A DNA stretch of 64,000 bases, taken from positions 1 to 64,000 of the forward strand of contig JBAKBP010004459.1 in NCBI GenBank assembly GCA_037953745.1, written 5' to 3'. Shown here in pieces: positions 32,482 to 43,300 of this stretch. Under the pieces are notes generated by a model that saw only the letters and a program-made list of their open reading frames with translations, had not been told where the DNA came from and did no database searches. Within the stretch, counting starts at the first letter, position 1; each line of letters starts with the position of its first letter. The position numbers and the translations under genes were made by a program. This DNA comes from Lithodes maja (Eukaryota; Arthropoda; Malacostraca; Decapoda; Lithodidae).

Positions 32482-32564
32482 ATCATCCAACGCCAAGAAA
32501 AACACAGAGGCAACCGAGGACCACCAGCGATAAGGACCGGAGACAGCGAGGACCGAGGACAGCC

Positions 32565-35444
32565 ATGAACATAAATGTAGATCCGACAAGAACCAAGAAT
32601 ATTATTAAAGCGCGTTCCGTGAGTTCTAAAATAACAAATTTAAAGGTTTTCTATGCAAACGCTCGTAGCATACGCAATAAATTTTCAGATTTAGAGGAAC
32701 TAGTGTTTACAGAAAATTATGATGTGATTGGCATAACAGAATCTTGGCTCAATACAGAAGATAGAGACTTTTTAGCAGAGTATTCACTTCCCGGTTATGT
32801 AATGTTTGAGAAAAGCCGAATAAATCGAAATGGAGGTGGCGTTTTACTTTATATCAAAGAAAGTCTTAACCCTACCCTCTTGTCAAAACCTCAAATTGTG
32901 AACGTCGACGCATCTTTTGTGCTAATAAAGAATAATAAAGGTACCAAAATAATACTTGCATTAATATACAGACCTCCAGCTCAATCAGTGCAAACTGACC
33001 GAGAAATTTACGAACAAATTGCAGATGTAAGTAACTCACAAGATACCGTAATTTTTGGTGACTTTAATTTACCTGTGACCAAGTGGGGCGATACTCTTAC
33101 TTCACACTCCGGACATGACTTGTATACGAACTTGCAAGAGAGTTCGCTTTATCAATTTGTTGGAACGCCGACCCGTGGTAATAACGTTCTTGACATTGTA
33201 CTTGCAACAAAAGAAGAATTAATAGAGAATTTGAATGTTGGTGATGAATTCAGTAACAGCGACCATCATACGATAACTTTCACTTTAAACTTTACTAGTA
33301 ACGAACCAAATAGTAGCATCGAAAAAGTCCCTAATTTCAAGAAAGCAAACTTTCCTAAACTTAGAGCTATGTTTAAAGAAACTGACTGGAGCTTTTTAAT
33401 TCACAATAACGACATAAATACATCTTGGAAGTTATTCGAAGCCACTTACCTAAAAGCAGTGCAAGACTGCATACCATCGAAAACTCGGCGTCCAGGCCAT
33501 AATAATAAGCCCAAATGGTGGAATAAAGATATTTCAAACTGCCTGCTTGCTAAAAAATTTGCTAATGATAGATTAAAATCCTCACAAAATGACGAAGAAC
33601 GGGTGAAATTTGTAGAGCTACGACGCAAAGCCAAAAAGTTAATTAAGCAAAGTAAAAAGACCTTAGAGTTACATATTGCGAATCAAAGTAAAACAAACCC
33701 GAAAGAATTCTATAGTTATATCAGAAAGAAAAAAGTAGTTACTTCAACTGTTGGACCGTTAGTCGATGAAAATGGAGAATACACCAAAGACGAAGAACAA
33801 ATGAGTAATGCCCTCAATACCTTCTTTGCATCAGTTTTTACAACAGAAGACCTCAGTGATATCCCTACACCATCGCCGATTCAGATTGATAATTCAGATG
33901 TTTTAAGCAATATCACCGTTACAGAGAGAGAAGTATTGAATTGTTTAGATAAACTCAAGGTAAATAAAACGCCTGGACCTGATACAATCTCGCCTAGAGT
34001 TCTAAAGGAAGCTAAGGATGAGCTCTCTAAACCACTGACATTACTATTCAATAAATCCTTGCAGTCTGGAACTATGCCCGATCAGTGGAAGCTAGCCAAC
34101 GTAACACCGATATTCAAAAAAGGCAGCAAATCCCTATCCAGTAACTATCGTCCAATTAGCTTAACCTCAGTTGAATGTAAAATGCTAGAAACGGTCATAA
34201 GAGACAGACTCGTAAATCACTTAGAGGAAAATAACATACTTAAAGATACTCAACACGGCTTTCGTAAAAAACGTTCCTGTTTAACAAACCTCTTAGACTT
34301 CTTCCACGATATCCTCAACCTCTACGATGAGAGTAAAGCTGTAGATATTATATACCTTGATTTTCAAAAGGCCTTTGACAAAGTTCCCCACAAACGTTTA
34401 CTGCTAAAACTAAAAGCGCATGGAATACAAGACAGTGTGTTGAAATGGATAGAAAATTGGCTCAGCGACAGAAAGCAAAGAGTAGTCATAAACGGTAAGG
34501 CATCAAAATGGACCAATGTAAGTAGCGGGGTACCCCAGGGATCGGTACTAGGACCAATTCTCTTTCTAATTTACATCAACGACATAGATGAGGGTCTCAC
34601 CTGTACAATCTCAAAATTTGCTGACGATACAAAAATTGCAAATAGCGTACTCTCAAAAGAACAAGTTGACGATATGCAACACAATCTAGATAAATTGTCA
34701 TGTTGGGCCCAAATTTGGCAAATGAGTTTCAATGCGGATAAATGTAAAGTACTACATATCGGATACCTAAATGAGAAAGCAAACTATTCGATGAATGGCA
34801 CTCAGCTTAAGAATGTAAACAGAGAAACCGATCTGGGAGTAACAATATCGAGTAACCTAAAACCGAGTCAACAATGTTCAGAAGTTGTTAAGAAGGCAAA
34901 CAAAATTATTGGCTTTATAGGCAGGTCATTTGAGCATAAATCCAAAGAAGTTATCCTAACCCTTTACAATTCCTTAGTCCGCCCTCTTCTGGAATACTGT
35001 GTTCAATCCTGGTGCCCTTATTACCAAAAAGATATAAACAAGCTAGAACGAGTTCAACGTAGAGTTACCAAAATGATACCTAGCCTAAAGAACAAACCAT
35101 ACGAAGAGCGTCTTAGAGAATTAAATCTATTTCCTTTAACCCAGCGCAGATTAAGAGGCGACTTAATTCAAGTGTTCAAAATCATCAAAGGCATCGACAA
35201 TATGAACTGTAGTAAGTACTTCACTATCGACCAATCTAATTACACGCGGGGAAACGGTTGCAAAATTATTGGTAAATCTTTTAACTCGCACGAATCTAAG
35301 AATTTCTTCTTCAATCGAGTTGTCAACTTGTGGAATGGGCTTCCCCGAAACGTTATAGACTGCATCACCGTTGATTCATTTAAACTCCGCCTAGACAAAT
35401 ATCTCGCATCAAACCCGCGACTGACTGCGTTTGTAAATGAATAA
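32565..35444 (+). CDS. LINE ORF2: apurinic endonuclease plus reverse transcriptase
   Basis: 959 residues. The endonuclease domain (about 25-240) has YANARSI, GITESWL, GGGVLLYI, IFGDFNLPV (about 165) and NSDHHTI (about 232). The RT domain (from about 480) has KTPGPDTISPRVL, NYRPISLTS, LDFQKAFDKVPH, GVPQGSVLGP and KFADDTKIA (about 685), the catalytic centre being FADD. The C-terminus has the usual YEERLRELNLFPL and WNGLPRNVID blocks. It nicks target DNA and primes reverse transcription there. Length and motifs are complete, with no internal stop. Confidence 0.95.
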   Translation: MNINVDPTRTKNIIKARSVSSKITNLKVFYANARSIRNKFSDLEELVFTENYDVIGITESWLNTEDRDFLAEYSLPGYVMFEKSRINRNGGGVLLYIKESLNPTLLSKPQIVNVDASFVLIKNNKGTKIILALIYRPPAQSVQTDREIYEQIADVSNSQDTVIFGDFNLPVTKWGDTLTSHSGHDLYTNLQESSLYQFVGTPTRGNNVLDIVLATKEELIENLNVGDEFSNSDHHTITFTLNFTSNEPNSSIEKVPNFKKANFPKLRAMFKETDWSFLIHNNDINTSWKLFEATYLKAVQDCIPSKTRRPGHNNKPKWWNKDISNCLLAKKFANDRLKSSQNDEERVKFVELRRKAKKLIKQSKKTLELHIANQSKTNPKEFYSYIRKKKVVTSTVGPLVDENGEYTKDEEQMSNALNTFFASVFTTEDLSDIPTPSPIQIDNSDVLSNITVTEREVLNCLDKLKVNKTPGPDTISPRVLKEAKDELSKPLTLLFNKSLQSGTMPDQWKLANVTPIFKKGSKSLSSNYRPISLTSVECKMLETVIRDRLVNHLEENNILKDTQHGFRKKRSCLTNLLDFFHDILNLYDESKAVDIIYLDFQKAFDKVPHKRLLLKLKAHGIQDSVLKWIENWLSDRKQRVVINGKASKWTNVSSGVPQGSVLGPILFLIYINDIDEGLTCTISKFADDTKIANSVLSKEQVDDMQHNLDKLSCWAQIWQMSFNADKCKVLHIGYLNEKANYSMNGTQLKNVNRETDLGVTISSNLKPSQQCSEVVKKANKIIGFIGRSFEHKSKEVILTLYNSLVRPLLEYCVQSWCPYYQKDINKLERVQRRVTKMIPSLKNKPYEERLRELNLFPLTQRRLRGDLIQVFKIIKGIDNMNCSKYFTIDQSNYTRGNGCKIIGKSFNSHESKNFFFNRVVNLWNGLPRNVIDCITVDSFKLRLDKYLASNPRLTAFVNE

Positions 35445-35743
35445 CTTTATTTTATCCCCCCCTCAGTTACTAACCCATCTGTCCCCTACTAACTTCCTAA
35501 TCCTGCCACGGACATTAGTTCCAGGGCAGTAATTCCCTTTCCAATGTTCCCTTACCCACTCTAAACCACTGTTTGGACACTTGATCCTCAGTGTTTTGGA
35601 GGACAAGCAACCTAGAAGGGTCACTGGATCTGTTGTTGCTTGATTTCCTTTGTACTCCTTTGTACTCCTTTGTACTCCTTTGTACTTATTCAAGTCCTGT
35701 TGCAGTCATGTAATTGTCTGTATTCCTTATTCTCCGGTAGATT

Positions 35744-35773
35744 TTGAATTGAATTGAATTGAATTGAATTGAA
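35744..35773. repeat. (GAATT)n microsatellite between two LINE 3' ends
   Basis: About five tandem TTGAA units. It lies where the plus-strand CR1 and the minus-strand LINE fragment meet tail to tail, so it is probably a LINE 3' tail. Confidence 0.8.
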
Positions 35774-36768
35774 ATTTTTTTATTTAGCCTTTAGTATACA
35801 ATACAATTTTGCTTACAAATGATTTGTTAAAAAACAAAAATATATAATAATAATACAAAAAAATAAGGCTGAGCCTTTTGAGAGATGTCTCTCTTAAAGG
35901 CACCTGGCTATAACTCGATCTATCAAAATACAATTATATATAATACACTTAGTCACAGCTACTGTATGTGCCCCGGGAACTACGTGTTGTAAAGATGTTT
36001 TCTAAATTCGAAAAGGGATGTATGTAGGCAAAATATAATAACCTAAAACAAATTAAATTAATGGTGATTAACCCTGAGGTCACACCCACTTCCCAGAGCT
36101 CACAGCTGATTGTTCATTATCACAATTACCCATGTAATACCATTTACAAAAATTGAATATATATAACATACATTGTACAACTATTGACTTGATGTTCAAA
36201 GGCCATACTCGCAATTATACCCACAATTCGACACAAAGACACATACGCTTCCCTAACAGTATATGCCTAATTAGTAAAGGACATAAACTTTGTTGTGCAT
36301 GGAATACACACTTACACCATTCATTTAGACCTATATATGAGAACATGGTAAATAATTTACTGTAGACCATAATATATCCATTTCTATAAAACAAAACAAA
36401 AAAACGAAAACAAATGCATGCAAATGCCCACTACACATACATTATATACACCTTTACAGACAAAAATAGAAGCATGTTTATTACAAAATAGTATTCAAGC
36501 TCATTCAACCCTTTACGTGACTCTACATATATATACACACACAGCCAGCGTAAATATTATTAAAGGTTATACATTTGTCGATCTAGGTGATAGGGATGTT
36601 GTAATTATTGGTAGTATAATTGGTGATATACTTATTTTAGTAGTCACTGTTGATATTGTGTTAATAGAAAAGATTTTAATTGTCTCTTAAACCGAGATAT
36701 TTCCTGTATATTTCTTAAATTTTGAGGTAATCCGTTCCACACCTTAACTCCATGATATTTTATACATG
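35774..36768 (-). pseudogene. 5'-truncated LINE: RT C-terminus and 3' UTR
   Basis: On the minus strand a short frame of 39 codons ending with TGA at 36644-36646 reads YHGVKVWNGLPQNLRNI, then SRFKRQLKSFLLTQYQQ. This is the typical C-terminal end of a LINE RT (WN-LP followed by FK-LK-LL). The remaining 870 bp to 35774 is AT-rich 3' UTR ending in a (TTCAA)n tail. The truncated 5' end is normal for LINEs. Confidence 0.7.
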
Positions 36769-36779
36769 TCTGAGCTTGA

Positions 36780-37090
36780 CTAGAAGTCAACTGGCATCAT
36801 CGACAAAGAGTCTCCCACTTGATTGAGGGTTCTCAAGCAGGTCATTGATTGATTTAAACCAGGAACAGAATCAGACCCAAGACATTTCCTTGTGGGATCA
36901 CATTCCATCATACCAATAGCCATTCTGAATAGTCCCCAGTGATACTGACCCTTTGCTTTCTGTTGTTCAGGAAGCTTTGTACCCACCTCGAGACTTCACC
37001 CACTACTCCAAGAGCTTCCAGTTATGCCAGTAAACGATGGGGGGGGGGGGGGGGGATCAAAGGCCTTCCGACAGTTAAGATACACATCAT
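36780..37090 (-). pseudogene. Decayed LINE RT palm fragment
   Basis: Read from 37090 down: VYLNCRKAFDP, then LEALGVVGEVSRWVQSFLNN, then a stretch resembling IPQGNVLGLILFLV. Several stops are present, and a G-run (37039-37055) replaces the expected VPH segment. This is the block before and through the GVPQGSVLGP motif of CR1-type RTs. It lies directly beside another LINE fragment. Confidence 0.65.
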
Positions 37091-37212
37091 CGGTTGTACT
37101 TACACTAGTTGTATTTGCGGGAGTGAGCATGCTCGTTAATTCCCGCCTCCTAAGATATGTTTGTCATACCGTGCTTTGAAACTATGCACTGATGGTGCAG
37201 ACACTACTACTA
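37085..37212 (-). pseudogene. 3' end of the same LINE family as 56955-60300
   Basis: The reverse complement matches 60175-60300 closely: HSFKARYDKHILGG-like coding end, stop, then CGAGCATGCTCACTCCCGCA and CTAGTGTAAGTACAAC. Only about 125 bp remain, a heavily 5'-truncated copy. Confidence 0.75.
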
Positions 37213-37234
37213 CTGTGTGTATGATAGTAAGTGA

Positions 37235-37995
37235 TGGATGTTTGATTGTAGTGATAGATGCTTGATTGTAGAATTGTGTTCTTTTATTTCATAGATTTCA
37301 TTTTAGTAAGCGTTGTTTCCACATAGCGATTTTGATAATTTAATTTGACTTTATATTGTCCGTGTCCCAATTTTGGTTTGTTTAGTTAGTTTGCAAGTTT
37401 TACATTTTAATGATGGATGGTTGATTGTAGAAGAATGGTTGATTGTCAAGTGATGGATGGTTTATTGTAAATTGATGGATGGTTGATTGTAGAATGATGG
37501 ATGGTTGATTGTAAAATGATAGGTGGTTAATTGTAGAGCGATGGATAGTTGATTGTAGAGTGATGGATGGTTGATTGTAGAGTGATGGATGGTTGATTGT
37601 AGTGATATATGAATGTACAATAATTGATGTTTAATTGTAGAATGATGGATGCCTGTAAAATGGTGAATAGTAAATTGGCTATAGAGTGATGGGTAGTTAA
37701 TTGTAGAGTGATGGATGTTGATTGTAGAGTGATGGATGATTGATTGTGGATGGATGAATGTCGACAAGAAATTGTGGCATGATGCTTGACTGATTGTAGT
37801 GATGCATATTTGTAGTGATGAATGATTGACTGTTGAGTAATGGATGATTGATTGTGGATGGATGGTTGTAGAATAATGATTGATTGATTGTTGTGATGGA
37901 TACTTGTATTGATGGTTGATTGTAGAGTGATGGTTGATTGATTGTAGAGTGATGGTCGAATGAAGAGTGCCTGATAGTTCATTGTGAGACGACTG
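37235..37995. repeat. GATGGTTGATTGTAGA minisatellite
   Basis: More than twenty degenerate tandem units built from GATGGATGGTTGATTGTAGA, interspersed with shorter GTGATG variants. Long open frames on the minus strand, rich in His, Ser, Thr and Ile, result only from this repeat. Confidence 0.9.
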
Positions 37996-38117
37996 ATAGT
38001 AGATTTTATGGACTACCGAGTGGATTAAGACCATTAACACTGAAGGAGCAGACCTAGAGGTTGGCGGACTGGGAGCCAAATGGTCACATTTTTACTTTAC
38101 CCCTCAACTTTCCCTTC

Positions 38118-38312
38118 ATAATTGCCAAGGGGCACAGGGCCTTGGGTGGGGCTTTGGTTTCCCGGACGTTTCCGCACCTTCCTCAGCTCCTCGCCTTGGA
38201 GTGGCTTCGGTCACCTGGGCTTTATTAGTGGTAAGGAGGATGGCCTTGGCCTTGTTTGGGACCTTGGGGCTGCTTGGTCAGATAGCTTGGGGAACAGCAA
38301 CAACAACAACCT
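38118..38312 (+). repeat. 5'-truncated copy of the (CAA)n-tailed SINE-like repeat
   Basis: From TTCATAATTGCCAAGGGGCA to GGGAACAGCAACAACAACAA it matches the last 200 bp of the copies at 57350 and 60941, with several substitutions. The tail is (CAA)n. Confidence 0.8.
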
Positions 38313-38737
38313 AGAGCAGTCCCCCACCAAGAGGGCAGTTCCACCACTGTTTTGCCATTTTCTTTACCCCTGTGGGGGTCCTTGCCGGAAGCATAGCTAG
38401 CACAAGTGTTCTGAAGATAGGAACCAGTGGTCCACTGCTACAGAAACTGATCATACCACCCAATTGGTGGGAGGTGGGGTTGCCGTATCCCTACGCCAAA
38501 ATAATAAGAAATTGGAAAAAAGAGATAAGTTAGTGTAGGGTGTGTAGCGCTTATAGTTTTACGTAAAAAAACAAGAGTGTGTAATAGTGTATATCTTAAG
38601 ATCAAGCTAGAATAGGTTTTTATGTAACTGAGGTACAGAGAAAACACAGCAGAAAGAGCCAGGTGGTGGAACAGGATGTCCAGCACTCTTTATACTCCAC
38701 CTAAACCTCTCTCCGGGAGTACTTCCTCCCATATACA

Positions 38738-38738
<1 letters not shown>

Positions 38739-38784
<46 letters not shown>
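38739..38784. repeat. (TA)n microsatellite
   Basis: About 23 uninterrupted TA units, flanked by CAGTA and CTGCA, which make a small palindrome. Confidence 0.95.
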
Positions 38785-38785
<1 letters not shown>

Positions 38786-39081
38786 TGCAATATCTTGGAT
38801 TATCAAAGTAAGCAGATGAAATGAATATATACTATAACAGAGTATAATAGCAACATTACATATTTTTTTCCCCACTAAAGCCATTGGAATCATAAGTAAA
38901 CTACCATCATGTTTCAAAGTGGCTAAAATTAGCATAAGACCATTATTTATTCATCATCAAAATTAACTTTACCGAAAATAGATATATTCTCAAAGTTCAT
39001 ATACTGTACAGTATAAATGGGTACTACTGTACTAACATAAAATAGATTTTTGCTTAATGAAGGATATACTCAGCATGATAG

Positions 39082-39084
<3 letters not shown>

Positions 39085-39148
<64 letters not shown>
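39085..39148. repeat. (AT)n microsatellite
   Basis: About 32 AT units. The surrounding 38313-39958 stretch holds no recognisable gene. Confidence 0.95.
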
Positions 39149-39150
<2 letters not shown>

Positions 39151-39958
39151 TATGGATATTCGTGGTTAAAATGATTTAGTGGACTGTATCTGAATACCAT
39201 ACACTAAATTATATCACCTGAATACTGGTACTAGTGCTGTAGGACCTAGTTGCCTTGTTGAGCCATGGCGATGTTACAAGATGGTGTGTGGGACACGGGA
39301 GTGTTAGTTAATAGGATAGAGTTAATGCATAAAGAAGGGGGCCACTATATTTGATGATTGATGGGAATGATGATTAATGACCTATGGATTAGTATGGATA
39401 GATGGAGAATTGATGAGCTAAGTACAATCACTAATGGGGCGAAAGGTGAGGTGAAACACGAGAGTGTAGGCAGTCGGTCTGGTAGATGTGGCGGCTAGGT
39501 AGAGAGTGAGTGCAGGACCCTCACAATATTCGCGGGAGGTCTGCCGATATCAGGCATGCGCGAATAGGTAGGTATATATTTTCCCTCCCAATTATAATTA
39601 CCTAAGTTCATAGGAATGATAGATTACCCAATATCCAATACAGAACATAATTGTTATCCTCTTAATTATTCTATATAATTATTGATCCCACAAACTTAAT
39701 ACTAAAAACTTAATGTAATACTTAAAGTAAGACTGTCCATATCAGAGTTTGGACAATAAATATACAGTATATATATATACTATGGGTGACAACGGTCACC
39801 CACTTCAGTGAAACTCGAAACAAACCGAAAACTACTGACCCTATTGAAAAAGTGGAAGTCAACACAGAACACGTTTGAAATACATATTCCATCTGGCATT
39901 CTGTATCGCCTTCATTGACGATCATTTCATTGTGATTATCGTACCAATATTCTTGAAA

Positions 39959-40129
39959 GTTATCTGCATGTGGTGGCACCCCAGTTATTGATGTAGGTCA
40001 ATGGTTGTAAACAACGTTAACTGCATGTGGTGGCAGTCCAGTTATTGATGTATGTAAGTGGTTGTGAACAATGTTACCTGCATGTGGTGGCACCCCAGTT
40101 ATTGAGACAGGTCAGTGGTTGTGCACAGG
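39959..40129. repeat. 57-bp tandem triplication across the exon E donor
   Basis: Units start at 39959, 40016 and 40073, exactly 57 bp apart. Each has GTTA(T/A/C)CTGCATGTGGTGG, then CAGTTATTGA and GGTTGT. The last unit includes the real exon E end and donor; the other two lie in the intron. Confidence 0.9.
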
Positions 40130-40293
40130 TGGAATTGAGACAGGCGTCCGGGGCAGAACACCCTGGTTCCAGACCTTCCCAGCCCGTCACCTCACCCCAC
40201 CGGCTGCTGTTGATACTGGTCGGTAGTGGAACAGGCACACTCAGCACCCGTAGGTCGTCCACACACACCACACGATTAATATGAAGGGTGTGC
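40078..40293 (-). CDS. CadN: Cadherin exon E: end of LamG2 and start of EGF block
   Basis: Acceptor CACTTCCAG and donor TGCAG|GTAACA delimit 216 bp. It encodes HTLHINRVVCVDDLRVLSVP, SINSSRWGEVTGWEGLEPGC, then DACLNSTCAQPLTCLNN and GATTC. The VVCVDDLRV segment is the closing Cys-containing strand of a laminin G domain; the Cys-rich rest starts the EGF-like block completed in exon F. It begins and ends in phase 2 and joins exon F in frame. The upstream exon D is 21.5 kb away, an intron filled with retroelements. Confidence 0.85.
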
Positions 40294-40339
40294 CTGGAAG
40301 TGTGGTGGGAGGGCTTGTGGCTTTGGCTCCGCTGCATGT

Positions 40340-40580
40340 CTGCCTGCCGAGATCGGAACCTCTCCGGGTGGTCAGGGGCTGGGGGAGTGCTGGAGCGACC
40401 TTGGTAACCCTGGTCTCTGGGTCTTCTCCTGGGTGACCTGGATGTGTGTGAGTTTGTGCTTTTTATCTGTGTTTATTTTTTTGTTTTATGTTGTTTTTGT
40501 GTTTTCCCTGTTCTTGCTCTGTCTTGAGTCGGCTACCCCCAAAATGGGGATTGGGCCAGAGCATATAGATAGATAGATAG
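40340..40580 (+). repeat. Probable retroposon 3' end with (ATAG)n tail
   Basis: Ends with CGGCTACCCCCAAAATGGGG and a TAGATAGATAGATAGG tail, a layout typical of SINE or LINE 3' ends. It starts about 50 bp upstream of the cadherin exon E acceptor (minus strand). The family is not recognised. Confidence 0.4.
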
Positions 40581-40693
40581 GCAACTCAAAGTAAATGTGT
40601 TCAGTACTTAATGAAGGTTAAGATAAGAATATAGTTAATGCACTTAATATCATTGCACCCCCCAACCCCCACGCATGCACACACACACAGGCA

Positions 40694-41152
40694 GTGATGG
40701 CCAGAGTAGACGAGTTAGCGGCGGAAAATGTGGCACTCAAGGCTCAGCTTAAGGAATATGAGGGCCACCTGAGTGAGGAAGTAAAAGGAATTAGTGAGGT
40801 AAAAAATGAGTGGACAAGGGTAGAGAGTGCCACGATGGTAGCCCTTGAAGAAATTGTGAAGGAGCAGAAGGAAGAGAGAGAAAAGGAAAAGAAAGAGTTT
40901 GAAAACAATGTAGTGCAAGTTTTAAAGAAGAAAGAGAAGGTAGTGAGAGAGACAATAGATAGAGGTAAGTGTGTAGTAATCTTTGGAGATGTGGAAGAGC
41001 ACCTGGCAGATATGAAGGTAAGAAAGGAAAGGGATGTTGTGAAAGTCAAGGGGATACTGGATTACTTAGACGAGGGTTATGGATGGGTAAAAGAATTGGA
41101 GGAGGTGAGAAGGTTAGGAAAATATAAGAAGGGCGAGATGAGACCACTATAA
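40694..41152 (+). pseudogene. LINE ORF1-like coiled-coil protein fragment
   Basis: The 152 codons begin MMARVDELAAENVALKAQLK, a strongly predicted coiled coil, continue with Lys/Glu-rich EEREKEKKEFENN, and then KCVVIFGDVEEHL, which resembles the start of an RNA-binding fold in LINE ORF1 proteins. After the stop a shifted frame still reads VELKFRSTAEAVANVSWKLN, suggesting a frameshift. It lies upstream of, and in the same direction as, the endonuclease frame of copy A. Confidence 0.5.
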
Positions 41153-41345
41153 GAGTGGAACTAAAGTTTAGATCAACAGCAGAAGCAGTAGCCAATGTGA
41201 GCTGGAAATTAAATTCGACAGAGCTGAATCATATAAGGGTAAAAAAGGACCTAAGTGTAGAAGAATGAGAACAGTTAAGGGAACTCCAAGCTAAGGCTGA
41301 TGAAGAGAATGGAAAGTTGTCTGAAGAGCAAAAGAAGATTTTTTT

Positions 41346-42040
41346 TTGGAGAATAAGGGAAGGGCAAGTAAGGAAGTGGTACATCAGGAGCCACCAAGAA
41401 CCGAAAGTAAGAGGAGTGATAGGGAAAGAGACAGAGAGACAAGTACGAAGTCAAAGCAAGGAGACGGAGTGAGAGATAATGCAGGGAGCAGGGGACCGGA
41501 GAGAGAGTCGGGATGTGGCGGAGGTGGAACAGAGGGAGAGAGAGGGGGAGGGAGGAGAATAGAATTAGCAGGGGAGGTGGAACTGGGTCAGGGAAGGGAT
41601 GGAGGAGGAGGTGAACCTGGTAGGAGGCAGAGAGGGAAGAGAAACAAGGAGGTGGATTCAAATATACTGTGCTACTACACTAATATAGATGGAATAAACA
41701 GTAAAAAGGTAGAGTTAGATGATATATTAAGAAAAGATCAACCACAGATAGTCTGTTTGACGGAGACAAAGCTGAACCAGGACTTTGACAGCAACATAGT
41801 GTTTAGTGAAGGATATAATATATGGAGATATGATAGGAAGGGTAAAAGGGGAGGTGGAGTGGCAGTATTAGTTAAGAACCCTATGACAGCAAAGCACGTG
41901 GAGTTAAATAATGACAAGGCAAAAATAATGGCAGTTGAACTCAATGATATAGAAGGAAAAAAGCTAGACATAGCAGTAGCTTACATGCCACCAAAGACCA
42001 GAGCATGGAGGGAGTTGGAGTTTGAGGAGATGGTAGAGGA
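41346..42040 (+). pseudogene. LINE copy A: basic linker and endonuclease N-terminus
   Basis: A charged, low-complexity first part (Arg/Glu/Gly-rich) is followed by NILCYYTNIDGINSKKVELD, IVCLTETKLNQDF, KRGGGVAVLVKN and DIAVAYMPPKTRAWRELEFE, the endonuclease fold of CR1-like ORF2. The frame is cut off at about 42040 by the inserted LINE, whose (ATT)n tail begins there. The matching continuation resumes near 43316. Confidence 0.8.
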
Positions 42041-43300
42041 TATTATTATTATTATTATTATTATTATAATTATGAGATGCCGAAGTCTCCAACCAGGGTG
42101 CAGAAACACCATCAAGATCAATCCACACAAAACACCCGGAGGCACTGGAGAGAGACTATGGCAACTTAGGAAAAAATAAAAACATACACTGTATACTGTA
42201 CTGTACATATACACATATTAAACACAGATAACATATTATGCAGTGGAGGATATCAAGCTTAAATATAATACAATAAAATAGAATAAAATAAGTTTAAAAA
42301 ATAGAATTAATGCTGCAAAAAAGCATTAACTCTAGACTTAAAAATGGAGATAGCTGAATTGACTAGCTCATTTGGCAACTTATTTCACAAGTCAACCATG
42401 GCCAGCACAAAACACCGTGAAAACTGTGTAGTAGAAAAATTAACACGGCTCATGGCAAGATAATTAAGATTGCTTGTGAATCTAGTTGCACGAGCCCAGA
42501 CATAGGGCCCAGGCAGAACCCCATGTAAGGGATGCTGAGGGTTGTTAAAAACTTTAAATAAAAGACTAAGGGCACCAACTTTACGTCGATGACACAGATC
42601 AAGAGACAAATTAGGTAGAATAAAACTGATGGAATTTAGCGACCTGTCAAGCAACTTGAGATGGCAGTCAGCTGCTGACAACCAGACAGGTGAGCAGTAC
42701 TCGAAATGTGGCAAAATAAAAGCATAAAAAGACTTGATAACTGTGGCGTCACAAGCAAATGTTTTATAAACCTTGCGAAGCAGACCAATTTTTTGGGAAA
42801 TGGAAGAGGAGAAAGAACGAATATGCTTTTCAAAAGTAAGTTTGGGATCAAGAGTAACTCCTAACAAACGCAGAGTATACACATTCTCAATTTGCTCGCC
42901 AGAAACTTGTAGATAAGGATGGGGAGGATCCAAGGTACGAGATCTGCTGATGATAATGGAGTGTGTTTTACTAGCATTAAGTTTCATGCCCCAAAGTTCA
43001 CACCATGATGTAATTTTGGCTAAATCCCTATTCAGAGCAGCAGCAATTACGTGTCGATCTATTGGTGATGCAATTGACGCATATAAAGTTGTATCATCAG
43101 CATAGGAGATTAGTTTATTTTCAAGCTCGGAACACAGGTCAGCAGTAAAAATAATAAAAAGCAAAGGCCCAAGGACACTGCCTTGTGGAACACCAGAAAC
43201 AACAGTAACAGAAGGGAAATGACACCCATCAATGACCACAGACTGAGATCTTTTCGTCAAAAAATCTTCAAAGATCCTTAACAAATTGCCACCATATGAT
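42041..43300 (-). pseudogene. 5'-truncated LINE inserted antisense in copy A
   Basis: A minus-strand frame reads NLLRIFEDFLTKRSQ, GVPQGSVLGPLLFIIF, YADDTTLYAS (catalytic YADD), then LLGVTLDPKLTFEKHI and LPHFEYCSPVWL to the C-terminus. It is followed by a 3' UTR and an (AAT)n tail at 42041-42070. This is the second half of an RT from a different LINE family than its host. The truncated 5' end lies near 43300. The RT frame is open for more than 300 codons, so it is younger than copy A. Confidence 0.85.

Larger units (their letters stand above)
30420..35743 (+). mobile_element. CR1-type LINE, both ORFs open
   Basis: A repeat-rich 5' region (30540-31250), ORF1 (31354-32481), an 83-bp spacer, ORF2 (32565-35444) and a 3' region of about 300 bp form a full-length non-LTR retrotransposon. 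No stop or frame change interrupts either ORF, so it may be a recent and possibly active copy. The 3' region has four tandem CTTTGTACTC units (35647-35685) and meets a (GAATT)n tract at 35744. The 5' end is an estimate. No clear target duplication was found. Confidence 0.85.

Noticed and set aside
37235..37995. CRISPR-like array
   Set aside because: Units are contiguous and degenerate, without unique spacers, in a eukaryotic context; it is a minisatellite.
37462..38079. 205-codon minus-strand ORF rich in His, Ser and Thr
   Set aside because: It is the read-out of the GATGGTTGATTGTAGA minisatellite, with open frames in more than one phase.
41346..41660. Separate Arg/Glu/Gly-rich host gene
   Set aside because: In frame with the LINE endonuclease that follows, and purine-rich composition explains it.
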